Source: an uncultured Oscillospiraceae bacterium
GTDB lineage: Bacteria; Bacillota; Clostridia; Oscillospirales; Acutalibacteraceae
Assembly (NCBI GenBank): GCA_900539425.1
Contig: UQBX01000004.1
Span: 70,162-134,161 of the forward strand
DNA length: 64,000 bases
Direction of reading: 5' to 3'
The position numbers and the translations under genes were made by a program. The notes below the pieces were generated by a model. It searched no databases and was not told the DNA's origin. It was given only the letters and a program-made list of their open reading frames with translations. Numbering within the stretch: position 1 is the first letter of the stretch; each line of letters begins with the position of its first letter. Of this stretch, positions 1 through 8,433 are shown piece after piece.

Positions 1-1
1 T

Positions 2-130
2 TATGGAACACAAACCGAAAGAATGATTTTTAAACAATTATATGATGAAAGAAACAAGTATGACTCAAGGATCGCAGCAGTATTAGAAATGATATATACG
101 AAAGTTATAGACGATATTGGCAACTTTTAA
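2..130 (+). CDS. C-terminal fragment of an unidentified protein
   Basis: The window opens inside a reading frame whose last 42 codons are readable before a TAA stop; the start lies upstream. The fragment is rich in charged and aromatic residues (for example KQLYDERNKYDSR) and matches nothing I recognise. It is followed after 18 bases by the hairpin leader of the DUF6809 gene. The frame may be real because the open stretch fits that spacing, but 42 codons is weak support. Confidence 0.35.
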   Translation, partial: YGTQTERMIFKQLYDERNKYDSRIAAVLEMIYTKVIDDIGNF

Positions 131-148
131 ATTTTAGCTGGATATTAA

Positions 149-186
149 AACTCCTTTGTGGTATATGTTTGTACTGCAAGGGAGTT
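149..186 (+). promoter_or_regulatory. Shine-Dalgarno-sequestering hairpin, copy 1
   Basis: The arms AACTCCTTTG (149-158) and CAAGGGAGTT (177-186) pair with one U-G wobble. Inner bases TGGTA and TACTG extend the stem to about 15 bp around an 8-base loop. The 3' arm contains the GGGAG ribosome binding site of the downstream gene, whose ATG is at 193. An almost identical hairpin sits before the paralogous gene at 12387, where the wobble pair is a Watson-Crick pair. A thermosensor or ligand/protein-controlled translation switch is an inference. Confidence 0.6.
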
Positions 187-192
187 GTTATT

Positions 193-441
193 ATGTCAGT
201 ACTTCAAGAACTGTGGTATGGTAATATTAAGCCAAATGAAGATAAGCTCATAACAGAAGAAGAGAAAAAGTTGGTCCATCTAATAACTCGGCATTATGAA
301 ACGCTGTCATCTTCTCTAAATGATGATGAATGGGAAATATTAAAAAAATATGCTGAGTGCTTTACAGAATATGCATTGCTTATTGAAAGCCAAGCGTTTG
401 AAATAGGTTTCAAGCTGGCTGTGAAATTTTTAATTGAATAA
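193..441 (+). CDS. DUF6809 family small protein, copy 1
   Basis: This is an 82-residue soluble helical protein of unknown function that starts MSVLQELWYGNI and belongs to the DUF6809 type common in Ruminococcaceae. ATG at 193 is preferred over the upstream in-frame start at 169 because GGGAG lies 8 bases before it. A paralogue with roughly half its residues identical is at 12387-12638; both share the leader hairpin, the LWYGNI motif and the QAFEIGFKLAV motif near the C-terminus. The two copies bracket the defence operon. Function is unknown; the paralogue pair may mark a duplication or modular insertion boundary. Confidence 0.8.
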   Translation: MSVLQELWYGNIKPNEDKLITEEEKKLVHLITRHYETLSSSLNDDEWEILKKYAECFTEYALLIESQAFEIGFKLAVKFLIE

Positions 442-487
442 TAGGGTGCATAAGAAAAAGCAGGCGCTTTGATGCGTCTGCTATTTG

Positions 488-845
488 TTTACCACTATTT
501 ATTTTAAATCCAAGCCATAGAAGATTGACTATCTTTTCCTACTGGGTTTCTGTTAGTTCCTTTTTCTTAGGAATCCTATCCCAGTTATTCAGGTATCCAT
601 GGCAACAACAGGCACAGGCATGCTGTGCTTTAATACAGGCTGACCTTTCATAGGAGCTTGATTACCGTCATTAGGAATATACCAGGTGCAAGGCGTGTGC
701 GAATAAAATCAGTAGTGTGATAAATGATTGTTCCCGCTCCTTTGTTTCTGACATATTCCTTATCCTTTTCAGTCAAGTGAAAACATGACCTGAATTTCGA
801 CCTGTATAAATTTTCTAAAGCATCTTCTATCGTTTCATTTTAATG
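488..845 (-). pseudogene. Degraded DUF4186 gene
   Basis: Read on the minus strand, this stretch encodes pieces of a DUF4186 protein in shifting frames: YRSKFRSCFHLTEKDKEY, then DFIRTRLAP, then YIPNDGNQAPMKGQPV, then QHACACCCHGYLNNW followed by RIPKKKELTE. At least two frameshifts separate these pieces and a TAG interrupts the last one. DUF4186 proteins are small, of unknown function, with a Cys-rich centre that is still visible here. The gene is dead unless the sequence contains several errors. No other gene occupies 442-922. Confidence 0.7.
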
Positions 846-922
846 TCACAAATTAAAAGATTTTTTAATTATGCATAAATATCTCAAAATTATTTTTTAT
901 AGCCGTAAAATACAAAGGGATA

Positions 923-1573
923 TTAAAAGCATGCATCATATATTTCATTAATCGTCTCTATATAAACAATGAAAGACGGATGATTATGATCTTGTCTTCT
1001 AAGATATATATTTTTCTTTTCAAGATATAGATCCCTAACTTCATTCCAAAAGTTTTCTTTTTTTATTTCATATACTTTATCAGAAAGTCCTCGTGAATTA
1101 GGAGCAATATTCCAATACCAACGATCCAAATTAACAAACCCTGTTTTATCATGAATTAATCTTTCCCAATTACCGTTGATTTTTCTGACAATTGCAAGAT
1201 CAATACTAAATGGAGTCCTATTTCCATTAGTAAAATATCTTTTTTCGGTAGTAATAACAGAAGTTGAATCCTGACAATTGCCCCAACCATTATTATTGAG
1301 AACGGTATTAAAATGTATTTTAATATATTCCTTAATTCTCCTACTATCATTGAAATTTAATTCAAAAACTTCTTCAATACATAAATTATAGTCTAAATCA
1401 ATAGCTTTTTTTCCATTCTGTGTGATAAGATTTTTTGCACCACTTCCAACTAGTTCAGCTTTAACAGCCATTACAGAATCGTTATTGATGCTTTGCACTA
1501 ATTGATTAATAATTTTGGAACACAGGCTTTTCATTTTCTTTAAAAATTCTTTGTCTTCAACATAATGATACAT
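923..1573 (-). CDS. Nucleotidyltransferase-fold protein
   Basis: A 216-residue protein. The segment GSGAKN, followed about 13 residues later by DLDYNL, fits the GS-x(n)-DxD signature of the polymerase-beta nucleotidyltransferase superfamily, and FSIDLAIV further on could supply the third acidic residue. Start ATG 1573 is chosen because AAGGAG lies 8 bases upstream; the longer frame reaching 1639 has no such site. A possible -10 TATACT (630-635 in the 1600s) and the palindrome at 1604-1623 lie upstream. It is transcribed away from the hsd operon. A CD-NTase-like, MNT-like or tRNA-modifying role are all possible, and no substrate can be named. Family assignment is inferred from motifs only. Confidence 0.55.
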   Translation of the reverse strand: MYHYVEDKEFLKKMKSLCSKIINQLVQSINNDSVMAVKAELVGSGAKNLITQNGKKAIDLDYNLCIEEVFELNFNDSRRIKEYIKIHFNTVLNNNGWGNCQDSTSVITTEKRYFTNGNRTPFSIDLAIVRKINGNWERLIHDKTGFVNLDRWYWNIAPNSRGLSDKVYEIKKENFWNEVRDLYLEKKNIYLRRQDHNHPSFIVYIETINEIYDACF

Positions 1574-1603
1574 AAATAAATCTCCTTTTCGCCCATGCCG
1601 CCC

Positions 1604-1623
1604 ATTTGAATTCATATTCAAAT
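1604..1623. promoter_or_regulatory. Palindrome at the start of the nucleotidyltransferase transcript
   Basis: ATTTGAAT-TCAT-ATTCAAAT is a perfect 8-bp inverted repeat. On the minus strand it lies just downstream of a plausible -10 hexamer (TATACT, 1630-1635) and upstream of the AAGGAG site, so it would overlap the transcription start. It could be an operator for self-regulation or a leader hairpin. Confidence 0.4.
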
Positions 1624-1770
1624 CATTACAGTATATCACAAAAATTTTTTACGTTAAGTATATATTAATTTAATTATTAAGATTAAATAAAAACGGAGTT
1701 TGTAAAATTCTAAAAAAGCATAAAAATAGCGCAAATAAAAATAATCACAAATCATCCATAACAAAAAATA

Positions 1771-1799
1771 TTGACATAGAGGATAAAAATGTGTATAAT
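1771..1799 (+). promoter_or_regulatory. Consensus promoter of the hsd/CBASS operon
   Basis: TTGACA (1771-1776) and TATAAT (1794-1799) are separated by 17 bases, a perfect sigma-A consensus. The predicted transcript begins near 1806, which rules out the GTG at 1791 as the start of the first gene and supports ATG 1839. No comparable promoter was seen inside the operon as far as hsdR. Confidence 0.85.
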
Positions 1800-1838
1800 G
1801 AAATCACAAAATACCCAATACAAAATTTGAGGTGTGAT

Positions 1839-2441
1839 ATGAAACTTGAAGAAATTGCTACAATAAGAACCGGAGTAGTAGCAACAAGAAAAAAAGCTAG
1901 TGATGCGGACCCAATAAAACACACATATAAGTTATTGAATTTAAAGTGTGCATCACACAATGGATATCTTGATTTACAATATGTTGAAGAGTTCCAAACA
2001 ACTCAACCTCTGAAGCCTGAATTTTTTACTCAGGCAGGAGATATAATTGTACGATTAAGCTCACCATACACAGCGATTATGATAACAAAAGAAGAATGGT
2101 GTGGATATTTGGTGCCCTCACATTTTTCAATTATTCGTGTAAACAAAACGGCAGCTTCTCCCGAATATATACTGTGGATATTAAAGAAAGAATCTACAAA
2201 ACAAAAGATTTTACAAAACATAAGCGGCAGCGGTGCATTTGGAACTATAAACTCAAGATTTTTTAATACACTGTCTATAAACAACTTGCCACTGGAAAAG
2301 CAGAAAATGATAGGACAAATGCAACTGCTTTCAGAAAAAGAGCAAGAATTATTACATTCTTTGGCTGCTCAAAAAGAAATTTATAATAAATTTATTATAA
2401 ACCAAATATTTAACGATGCAAAGAGAGGAATAGAGATATGA
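1839..2441 (+). CDS. Half-length HsdS-like specificity protein (single TRD)
   Basis: A 200-residue protein with one target-recognition domain followed by a C-terminal helical region (LEKQKMIGQMQLLSEKEQEL), the layout of half of a type I specificity subunit. Complete HsdS has two such halves. ATG 1839 follows GAGGTG, and its stop overlaps the hsdM start as ATGA, so the two are translationally coupled. A full HsdS lies further along the same operon at 6254. The half subunit could dimerise with HsdM to give a second specificity, or act as a swapping partner. It reads intact, so it is probably not just debris. Confidence 0.75.
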   Translation: MKLEEIATIRTGVVATRKKASDADPIKHTYKLLNLKCASHNGYLDLQYVEEFQTTQPLKPEFFTQAGDIIVRLSSPYTAIMITKEEWCGYLVPSHFSIIRVNKTAASPEYILWILKKESTKQKILQNISGSGAFGTINSRFFNTLSINNLPLEKQKMIGQMQLLSEKEQELLHSLAAQKEIYNKFIINQIFNDAKRGIEI

Positions 2442-3994
2442 CTACTAAACAAGATATAGAAAAAGTTCTTTGGAGTGCTTGCGATAGTTTTCGCGGTAAG
2501 ATTGATAGCTCTCGTTATAAAGACTATATTTTATCAATGCTTTTTGTAAAATATTTAAGTGATGTTTACGCCCAAGCTAGGGATGATTACATGAAGCATT
2601 ATGATGGTGATGTTCGACGTGTTGAAAGAGCTATGCGACGTGAACGTTTCGTAATGGATGAAACCTGCACATTTACATATCTTTATAATAATCGTAACGA
2701 TGCTGAAATAGGTCAAAAAATTAATGTTGCATTAGCCGCAATAGAAAATAATAACAGTGCCAAATTGCATGATGTTTTCCGAGCTATTGATTTTAATTCA
2801 ACGGTGGACTTTGGCGAGCCCAGAGAAAAAAATGCAATACTTAAAAACTTACTTGAAGATTTTAAGGACCTCGATCTTCGTCCAGACCAACTTGATAATC
2901 TTGACATTATAGGTGATGCCTATGAATATATGATAGCAAACTTTGCTTCAGATGCAGGAAAAAAAGGCGGAGAATTTTATACACCGAGCAAAGTATCAGA
3001 ACTTGTTGCAAAATTAGTGCAGCCAACTGAAAACGACAGAATTTATGATCCAACTTGCGGAAGCGGTGGCCTATTGCTTAAGGCATACAAACAAATCCCA
3101 AGTGGAAAATCCAGAATCTATGGGCAGGAACAAAATATGCAAACCTGGGCACTCTGCAGAATGAATATGTTTCTCCATAATGTTGACGATGCAGTTATTT
3201 GGCATGGTGATACACTTTCTAACCCAGGCAATATAGAAGGAGATAAATTAAAGAAATTCGAGTGTATAGTTGCCAATCCTCCGTTTTCTCTCAAAAAGTG
3301 GGATAGCGGTTTTCTTGGTGAAGCAGAAACTGATTCTAAAGGTAAAAAACCAAAAATGAGTGCAGAGCTTGATCCGTATCGTCGATTTGATTGGGGCATC
3401 CCACCGTCATCTAAAGGTGATTATGCGTTTGTTATGCATATGCTTCATAGCCTCGCGGACGAAGTAGGAAGAATGGCAGTTATTCTTCCCCACGGTGTAT
3501 TGTTTAGAGGTGCAAGTGAAGGTAGAATTCGTCGGACGATTATTGAGCAGTTCAATCTTCTTGACGCTGTTATAGGACTTCCTGCAAATTTGTTTTACGG
3601 CGCCGGAATTCCTGCCTGTATTCTTATTTTCAGAAAGGATAGAGGCTCAAACAATAAAGTTCTTTTTGTTGACGCTAGCGGAGAAGAAAATTACGAAAAA
3701 GGTAAAAATCAAAATATTCTTCGTGACTGCGATGTTCAACATATTGTTGACACATATAAAAGCTATAAAAACGATGTTAATTATACAGATGAGGATAAAT
3801 ATAGTCATATAGCCACGCTTGATGAGATTAAAGAAAATGACTATAACCTAAATATTCCTCGATATGTTGATACCTTTGAGGAAGAAGGATTGATTGACAT
3901 CGACGAAGTAAAAAAGAATATATCAGATATTGAATCTGAACTTGCAGATGTACAGGCAAAAATGGCTGAATATTTGAAGGCATTAGGACTATGA
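2438..3994 (+). CDS. hsdM: Type I restriction-modification DNA methyltransferase HsdM
   Basis: A 518-residue N6-adenine methyltransferase. The N-terminal helical HsdM domain (SACDSFRGKIDSSRYKDYIL) is followed by S-adenosylmethionine motif I DPTCGSGGLL near residue 205 and catalytic motif NPPF near residue 279. Length and order match functional HsdM. It starts in an ATGA overlap with the half-HsdS gene and ends in an ATGA overlap with the RhuM remnant. It would methylate the sites chosen by either S subunit and protect host DNA from HsdR. Confidence 0.95.
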   Translation: MTTKQDIEKVLWSACDSFRGKIDSSRYKDYILSMLFVKYLSDVYAQARDDYMKHYDGDVRRVERAMRRERFVMDETCTFTYLYNNRNDAEIGQKINVALAAIENNNSAKLHDVFRAIDFNSTVDFGEPREKNAILKNLLEDFKDLDLRPDQLDNLDIIGDAYEYMIANFASDAGKKGGEFYTPSKVSELVAKLVQPTENDRIYDPTCGSGGLLLKAYKQIPSGKSRIYGQEQNMQTWALCRMNMFLHNVDDAVIWHGDTLSNPGNIEGDKLKKFECIVANPPFSLKKWDSGFLGEAETDSKGKKPKMSAELDPYRRFDWGIPPSSKGDYAFVMHMLHSLADEVGRMAVILPHGVLFRGASEGRIRRTIIEQFNLLDAVIGLPANLFYGAGIPACILIFRKDRGSNNKVLFVDASGEENYEKGKNQNILRDCDVQHIVDTYKSYKNDVNYTDEDKYSHIATLDEIKENDYNLNIPRYVDTFEEEGLIDIDEVKKNISDIESELADVQAKMAEYLKALGL

Positions 3995-4248
3995 GTTATG
4001 GAAAAGAACTTACAATTCGTAACAGTAATGCAGAATTCTTGATTTTTGAAAAACAAGCTGGCGCAGATTCATTTGAAATTCGCTATGAAGACTAAACTTT
4101 GTGACTCACGCAGAAAATGATGGCTTACTTATTTGATGTTAGTGTTAAAACCATTAATGAGCATATGCAAAATATTTTTGAATCTGTAGAACTAGAAAAA
4201 ATCAACTATCCGGAATTTCCGGATAGTACTATTGAGATTAAATGTTAA
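3991..4248 (+). pseudogene. RhuM-family remnant with two in-frame stops
   Basis: The frame starts at ATG 3991, overlapping the hsdM stop, and reads MSYGKELTIRNSNAEF then FEIRYED, followed by TAA (4093-4095). It continues in the same frame as TL, TGA, LTQKMMAYLFDVSVKTI and NEHMQNIFE. This is the N-terminus of the RhuM ('virulence RhuM') family, normally about 330 residues, often found inside type I R-M operons; the TGA stands where Trp is expected in WLTQ. The gene is also truncated after about 85 codons. A perfect 9-bp inverted repeat (4206-4226, arms CTATCCGGA and TCCGGATAG) lies near its end. Confidence 0.75.
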
Positions 4249-4361
4249 TGCATTAAAGTATCCTATTAAAATAAAGTGAATTATATAAATCATGCATTAT
4301 TAAATTAATTTTGTTTGGCTTACAGATGACGAGAAATATTATTTCAAAAGAGGTTGAAAAT

Positions 4362-5360
4362 ATGGCAACAACAGTTATTAGTTCTTTCAATGAATTTTTA
4401 AAAAACTCCGTAAATCTTGATCCAAAAGTTGTTTATGAGGCACGAAAAAGCAGAGACAATTTACTAAATAACATTTCTACTTTTAGTGATAATGAAGGTT
4501 TCTTTACACTATGGAAAGATATTAATTGTCATTTTGGTTCTTTTGCGAGAAAAACGAAATGTAGAGAACTAGACGATATAGATTTGATGATTGGTATTTC
4601 TGCAAATGGAGCTACATACAACCAGTTTTCCGAATGGAATAATGTTGAAATTTTTTCCAGTAAAGATGACGAAGCTCAAAATCAATGTAGTAATACTGAT
4701 GGTACATTAAATAGTACAAAAGTTATAAATTTATTCGAAAAAAAGCTTAAAAATTTAAATGACTATTCTCGTTCTGAATTACACAAAAACGGAGAAGCAA
4801 TAGTTTTAAACCTAGTTTCTAAAAGTTGGTCTTTTGACATTGTTCCTTGTTTTCTTACTAAAACCGAATTAGATGGAAGATCATATTATTTAATTCCTAA
4901 TGGTGCTGGGGCGTGGAAGAAAACGGATCCTATAAAAGATAGAGAATATGTTATAAAAACGAATTAAAATAATAACGGGAGAGTATTGGAACTTATACGT
5001 CTAGCAAAAAAATGGAATACGGTGAAAAATGTCAAAACAATGCCTTCTTATATGATAGAAACAATGGTAATAAACTTTGCAAATTCAGCATACACACTAA
5101 GTGATTATATTGATATTAATATATGCAATCTTTTTAAATACATTGCTGATAATATCATAAATCCGGTAAATGACATGAAAGAAATTCAGGGAAACATAAA
5201 TACTTTGGATATATTTAATAAAATTGCTGTGAAAGATAAAGCAAAATCAGATTACGAGAAAGCTTGCCATGCTATTATACTTGAACAAACAGATAACAAA
5301 AAATTAGCGATTAAGGAATGGGGCGAGATATTTGGATCAGATTTTCCAGAGTTTGGATAA
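4362..5360 (+). pseudogene. CBASS CD-NTase (SMODS nucleotidyltransferase) with one in-frame TAA
   Basis: Without the stop this would be a protein of about 333 residues. HFGSFARKTKCRELDDIDLM carries the GS and DxD signature and SFDIVPCF supplies the third aspartate, as in SMODS-domain CD-NTases that make cyclic nucleotide messengers after phage attack. ATG 4362 follows GAGG. A TAA at 4965-4967 interrupts the frame; the same frame continues as NNNGRVLELIRLAKKWN to a natural stop at 5360, so a single CAA-to-TAA change explains it. The truncated 201-residue product keeps the catalytic core but loses the C-terminal helical domain. A TTG at 4986 could restart translation. The next gene is an S-4TM effector, which supports the CBASS call. 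It is probably inactive, but the lesion looks recent. Confidence 0.75.
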
Positions 5361-6282
5361 AAAAATTTACATAATACAAAATCAAGATTTAATATTAAAA
5401 TCGCTTGTTTCACAACGCAAGCTTTATAATTATGCCAAGTATTTAAATTATGTGTACTTTTCTGTGTGTGTAGTTCTACCTTTAGTATATTCAATTTTAA
5501 AAACTTATTTTTCCGGAGAGGCTTTTCTTGCGGCAGGTTCATTAATTACTGTTATTTTAATGTTATTGTCTCAAATAATATCAGAACAATGCAAAATAAC
5601 AAAGCAAAAAGCGGCAAAAATTCAACAAACAATAGATTTTATTCTTTTCGAAAATGATACATTCAAATCAGTTGATGACGATTGGGGAAAACTTTATACA
5701 AAAGATGAATTGTGTGTACTTAATGCGAAATTAAAGAGCAATAAAAAGGGAATAGAAAAAGTAAGAAACTGGTATAGTGATTATTCTAAATTATCACACA
5801 TAAAACAAGTCTTTTATTCACAATGTGAATGTGTTAGATGGGATGATTCTTTGCGCAATTCTTTTGGTATATTTTTAGTTTTTTTAATAAGTATTTTGTT
5901 TATATCAATAATTATTTTTGCTGTTAGTTTAAAAATGTCTGTCAGCGAATTTTTAATAAGTATAGCAACATTATCACCAATAATTCAGTACTCAATTACA
6001 GTTTTTATTCAATTGAAGAAGGATGAAAATAGGTTGAAAGAAATTTACGATTTGCAAAAGTATGTTTCTCAAAATAACCTATATAAGCCAGATGATATAT
6101 TATTCTATAAAATAGTTATTAAAATACAAAATAAAATTTATGAACACAGAGAAAATGCTTTTTTGATACCAAACTCATTTTATAAAATACTTAAGAAAAG
6201 ACATCAAAGAATCGAATTTGAAATTTCTGTTCAAAAGCAAAGCGAGGATAAAAATGACATTCGAAATAAAAAACCGAATTGA
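5332..6282 (+). CDS. S-4TM pore-forming CBASS effector
   Basis: A 316-residue membrane protein. The N-terminus (TTG start, MDQIFQSLDKK...LVSQRKLYNYAK) and four hydrophobic segments near residues 40-60, 63-83, 177-200 and 203-226 match the SMODS-associated S-4TM family of membrane-disrupting effectors, thought to open on binding the CD-NTase product. It overlaps the CD-NTase end by 29 bases and the hsdS start by 29 bases, so it is embedded in the operon. The frame is intact even though the synthase gene upstream is interrupted. The TTG start is preceded by GGGGCGAG and gives the expected N-terminus. Confidence 0.8.
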   Translation: MDQIFQSLDKKIYIIQNQDLILKSLVSQRKLYNYAKYLNYVYFSVCVVLPLVYSILKTYFSGEAFLAAGSLITVILMLLSQIISEQCKITKQKAAKIQQTIDFILFENDTFKSVDDDWGKLYTKDELCVLNAKLKSNKKGIEKVRNWYSDYSKLSHIKQVFYSQCECVRWDDSLRNSFGIFLVFLISILFISIIIFAVSLKMSVSEFLISIATLSPIIQYSITVFIQLKKDENRLKEIYDLQKYVSQNNLYKPDDILFYKIVIKIQNKIYEHRENAFLIPNSFYKILKKRHQRIEFEISVQKQSEDKNDIRNKKPN

Positions 6283-7510
6283 AAAAATAAATAATGGTGA
6301 AGTACCGGATGGATATAAAAGAACGAAAGTAGGAATTGTACCTGTCGATTGGAAAGAAATATCATTTTCTGACTTGTTTACAATCACTAGTGTTTACACA
6401 GATGATTTAAACAAATATCCATTATGTAGTCTTACAATAGAGAGCGGCATTATACCTAAAACAGAAAGATATGAAAGAAGTTATCTCGTAAAGAAAGAAA
6501 ACGCCTATAAAATAGTCAGACCAAATGATTTTGTATATAATCCCATGAATATAAGATTTGGCGCAGTGTCTAGGTATAAGGGTAAGTCAGAAATTAGCGT
6601 TTCGGGATATTATGATATATTTACAGCAAAAATAAATTCAGATTCGAAATTTATGGATTCTTTTTTAGTTTCTGATAAAATGATTGCTTATTATAATAAA
6701 GTTTCTATTGGATCATTAGTAGAGAAACAAAGGGTCCATATTTCTCAATTTCTAAATTTTACAATTCCTCTCCCAACCAGTGGAGAACGAAAAAAAATTG
6801 CTGAAATTCTTGCAACACAAGACAAGATAATAGAATTAAAACAACGCAAAATCGAAGAGCTAAAAAAGCTAAAAAAATATTATCTCAGCAAAATGTTTCC
6901 TAAAAGAGGAAGCAACTACCCCGAAGTTCGTTTTCCTGGTTTTACTGACCCTTGGAAACAGTGTAAGTTGGGAGATTGCTTTAGTGAGCGCAACGAAAGT
7001 ATGCCTGATGGCGAGCTTATCTCGGTGACTATAAATGACGGGATAAAAAAATTTTCAGAGCTTGGTAGGCACGATAATTCAAATGAGGATAAGTCAAAAT
7101 ACAAAAAAGTATGCATTGGAGATATAGCTTATAATTCCATGCGAATGTGGCAAGGAGCAAGTGGGTATTCTCCATATGAGGGTATAGTAAGTCCTGCCTA
7201 TACAGTGCTATCCCCTTGTTCTGGAATTGATTCAAAATGCTTATCTTATCAATTTAAATTAACACAAATGATACATGCTTTTCAAGTTTATTCACAGGGA
7301 ATAACATCAGACACATGGAATTTAAAATACCCAGCATTCAGTCAAATAGATATTTGTATTTCAACAGATATTAATGAACAAAAGCAAATTGGGAAGTTTT
7401 TTACTCAACTAGACCAACTTATCACCCTTCATCAGCGTGAGCTCGACGAGGAAAAGAGATTAAAAAAGTCATTAATGCAATTATTGCTTACAGGTATTGC
7501 AAGGGTTTAG
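6254..7510 (+). CDS. hsdS: Type I restriction specificity subunit HsdS
   Basis: A 418-residue protein with the classic duplicated layout: first TRD, conserved helix (KIAEILATQDKIIELKQRKI), second TRD beginning at FPGFTDPWKQCKLGD, and a second conserved helix (EQKQIGKFFTQLDQLITLHQ). ATG 6254 follows GAGGA and starts MTFEIKNRIEK, overlapping the S-4TM gene. It sets the bipartite recognition site for HsdM and HsdR. It is separated from hsdM by the RhuM remnant and the CBASS pair, which look like insertions into a once contiguous hsdMSR operon. Confidence 0.93.
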   Translation: MTFEIKNRIEKINNGEVPDGYKRTKVGIVPVDWKEISFSDLFTITSVYTDDLNKYPLCSLTIESGIIPKTERYERSYLVKKENAYKIVRPNDFVYNPMNIRFGAVSRYKGKSEISVSGYYDIFTAKINSDSKFMDSFLVSDKMIAYYNKVSIGSLVEKQRVHISQFLNFTIPLPTSGERKKIAEILATQDKIIELKQRKIEELKKLKKYYLSKMFPKRGSNYPEVRFPGFTDPWKQCKLGDCFSERNESMPDGELISVTINDGIKKFSELGRHDNSNEDKSKYKKVCIGDIAYNSMRMWQGASGYSPYEGIVSPAYTVLSPCSGIDSKCLSYQFKLTQMIHAFQVYSQGITSDTWNLKYPAFSQIDICISTDINEQKQIGKFFTQLDQLITLHQRELDEEKRLKKSLMQLLLTGIARV

Positions 7511-7541
7511 AATTCTAAGATATTAAAATAAGGAGAAATAA

Positions 7542-8429
7542 ATGGGTACTACATCTGAAACAGATAAAAAGAATAATGTTGAAGTAATAGATAACATAAA
7601 GAGATTACTCAAGTCAGCAAAACCTTACGCTGGGATTATTTCAATATTATTCACTATCACCATAACTGTTGGCAGTGCTGTTATAAAATTTATTTATTAC
7701 ATTTATGAGTGCGGTTATGTCTCTTCTTGGAACATTTCATATGACACTATAGATCTTTCAAACGATAATTTACTTTATAATTTGTTTGTCTATGGTGTAT
7801 TTGCAGGTTTTTTGATATTATTAAATTTTATTCCTTATATTATTTGGTGTAGTGAAAAAAGTGAAGCATATAAAATTTTTCGATCTTTCCTGCTGATTGT
7901 TTCACCAAATTTTCTATTTATTCCTCTATTTCTATATGACACAGTAGCAAGACATACATATTATTCAGCCACATATTGGATTGGAATTATATTTGCAGGC
8001 TGTATTTTGGGAGCTTCTATATATTTTCTTGGATTATATTTTGGTGTTTCAAAATTTCGAGAAAGCAAAAAGTCTTCAAAAGATAGTGAAGATGAAAATT
8101 TAAAGTCAAAAAATAAAAGTAAACAGCTTAAACTGAAAGAATTAATAATAACTATAGTTGTTTGTATTATAGTTGAGTCATTAGTATTTTTCATTATTGG
8201 ATGCTGTGAAGGATACTCCGAAAAAGAATATAAAATTATTAATACAGACGATAATTCATATGCCGTTATATATGAAACTAAAGACAAATACATAATTACA
8301 GAATGCAAGCTCGACAAAGATGTTGATAATGATATTATTGAATTTGTAAATATAGACGCTAAAAGAGAAATTTCAAAAGAAAATATAGAATACATACAAA
8401 AAGACTTTGATAAAGTGACAGGCAGGTGA
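7542..8429 (+). CDS. Unknown five-helix membrane protein inside the hsd operon
   Basis: A 295-residue protein with hydrophobic segments near residues 31-52, 83-105, 115-132, 145-168 and 201-221. A Lys/Ser/Glu-rich cytoplasmic-type loop (about 172-199) precedes the last helix, and a soluble C-terminal domain of about 70 residues follows. I do not recognise the family. It starts 31 bases after hsdS with an AAGGAG-type site and ends 4 bases before hsdR, so it is co-transcribed. Position in the defence operon suggests an accessory or stand-alone membrane effector; that is guilt by association only. Confidence 0.7.
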   Translation: MGTTSETDKKNNVEVIDNIKRLLKSAKPYAGIISILFTITITVGSAVIKFIYYIYECGYVSSWNISYDTIDLSNDNLLYNLFVYGVFAGFLILLNFIPYIIWCSEKSEAYKIFRSFLLIVSPNFLFIPLFLYDTVARHTYYSATYWIGIIFAGCILGASIYFLGLYFGVSKFRESKKSSKDSEDENLKSKNKSKQLKLKELIITIVVCIIVESLVFFIIGCCEGYSEKEYKIINTDDNSYAVIYETKDKYIITECKLDKDVDNDIIEFVNIDAKREISKENIEYIQKDFDKVTGR

Positions 8430-8433
8430 AATT

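Noticed and set aside
4965..4967. Recoding (selenocysteine or programmed readthrough) of the TAA in the CD-NTase
   Set aside because: TAA is not used for selenocysteine, and no stimulatory element was visible; a simple nonsense mutation is sufficient.
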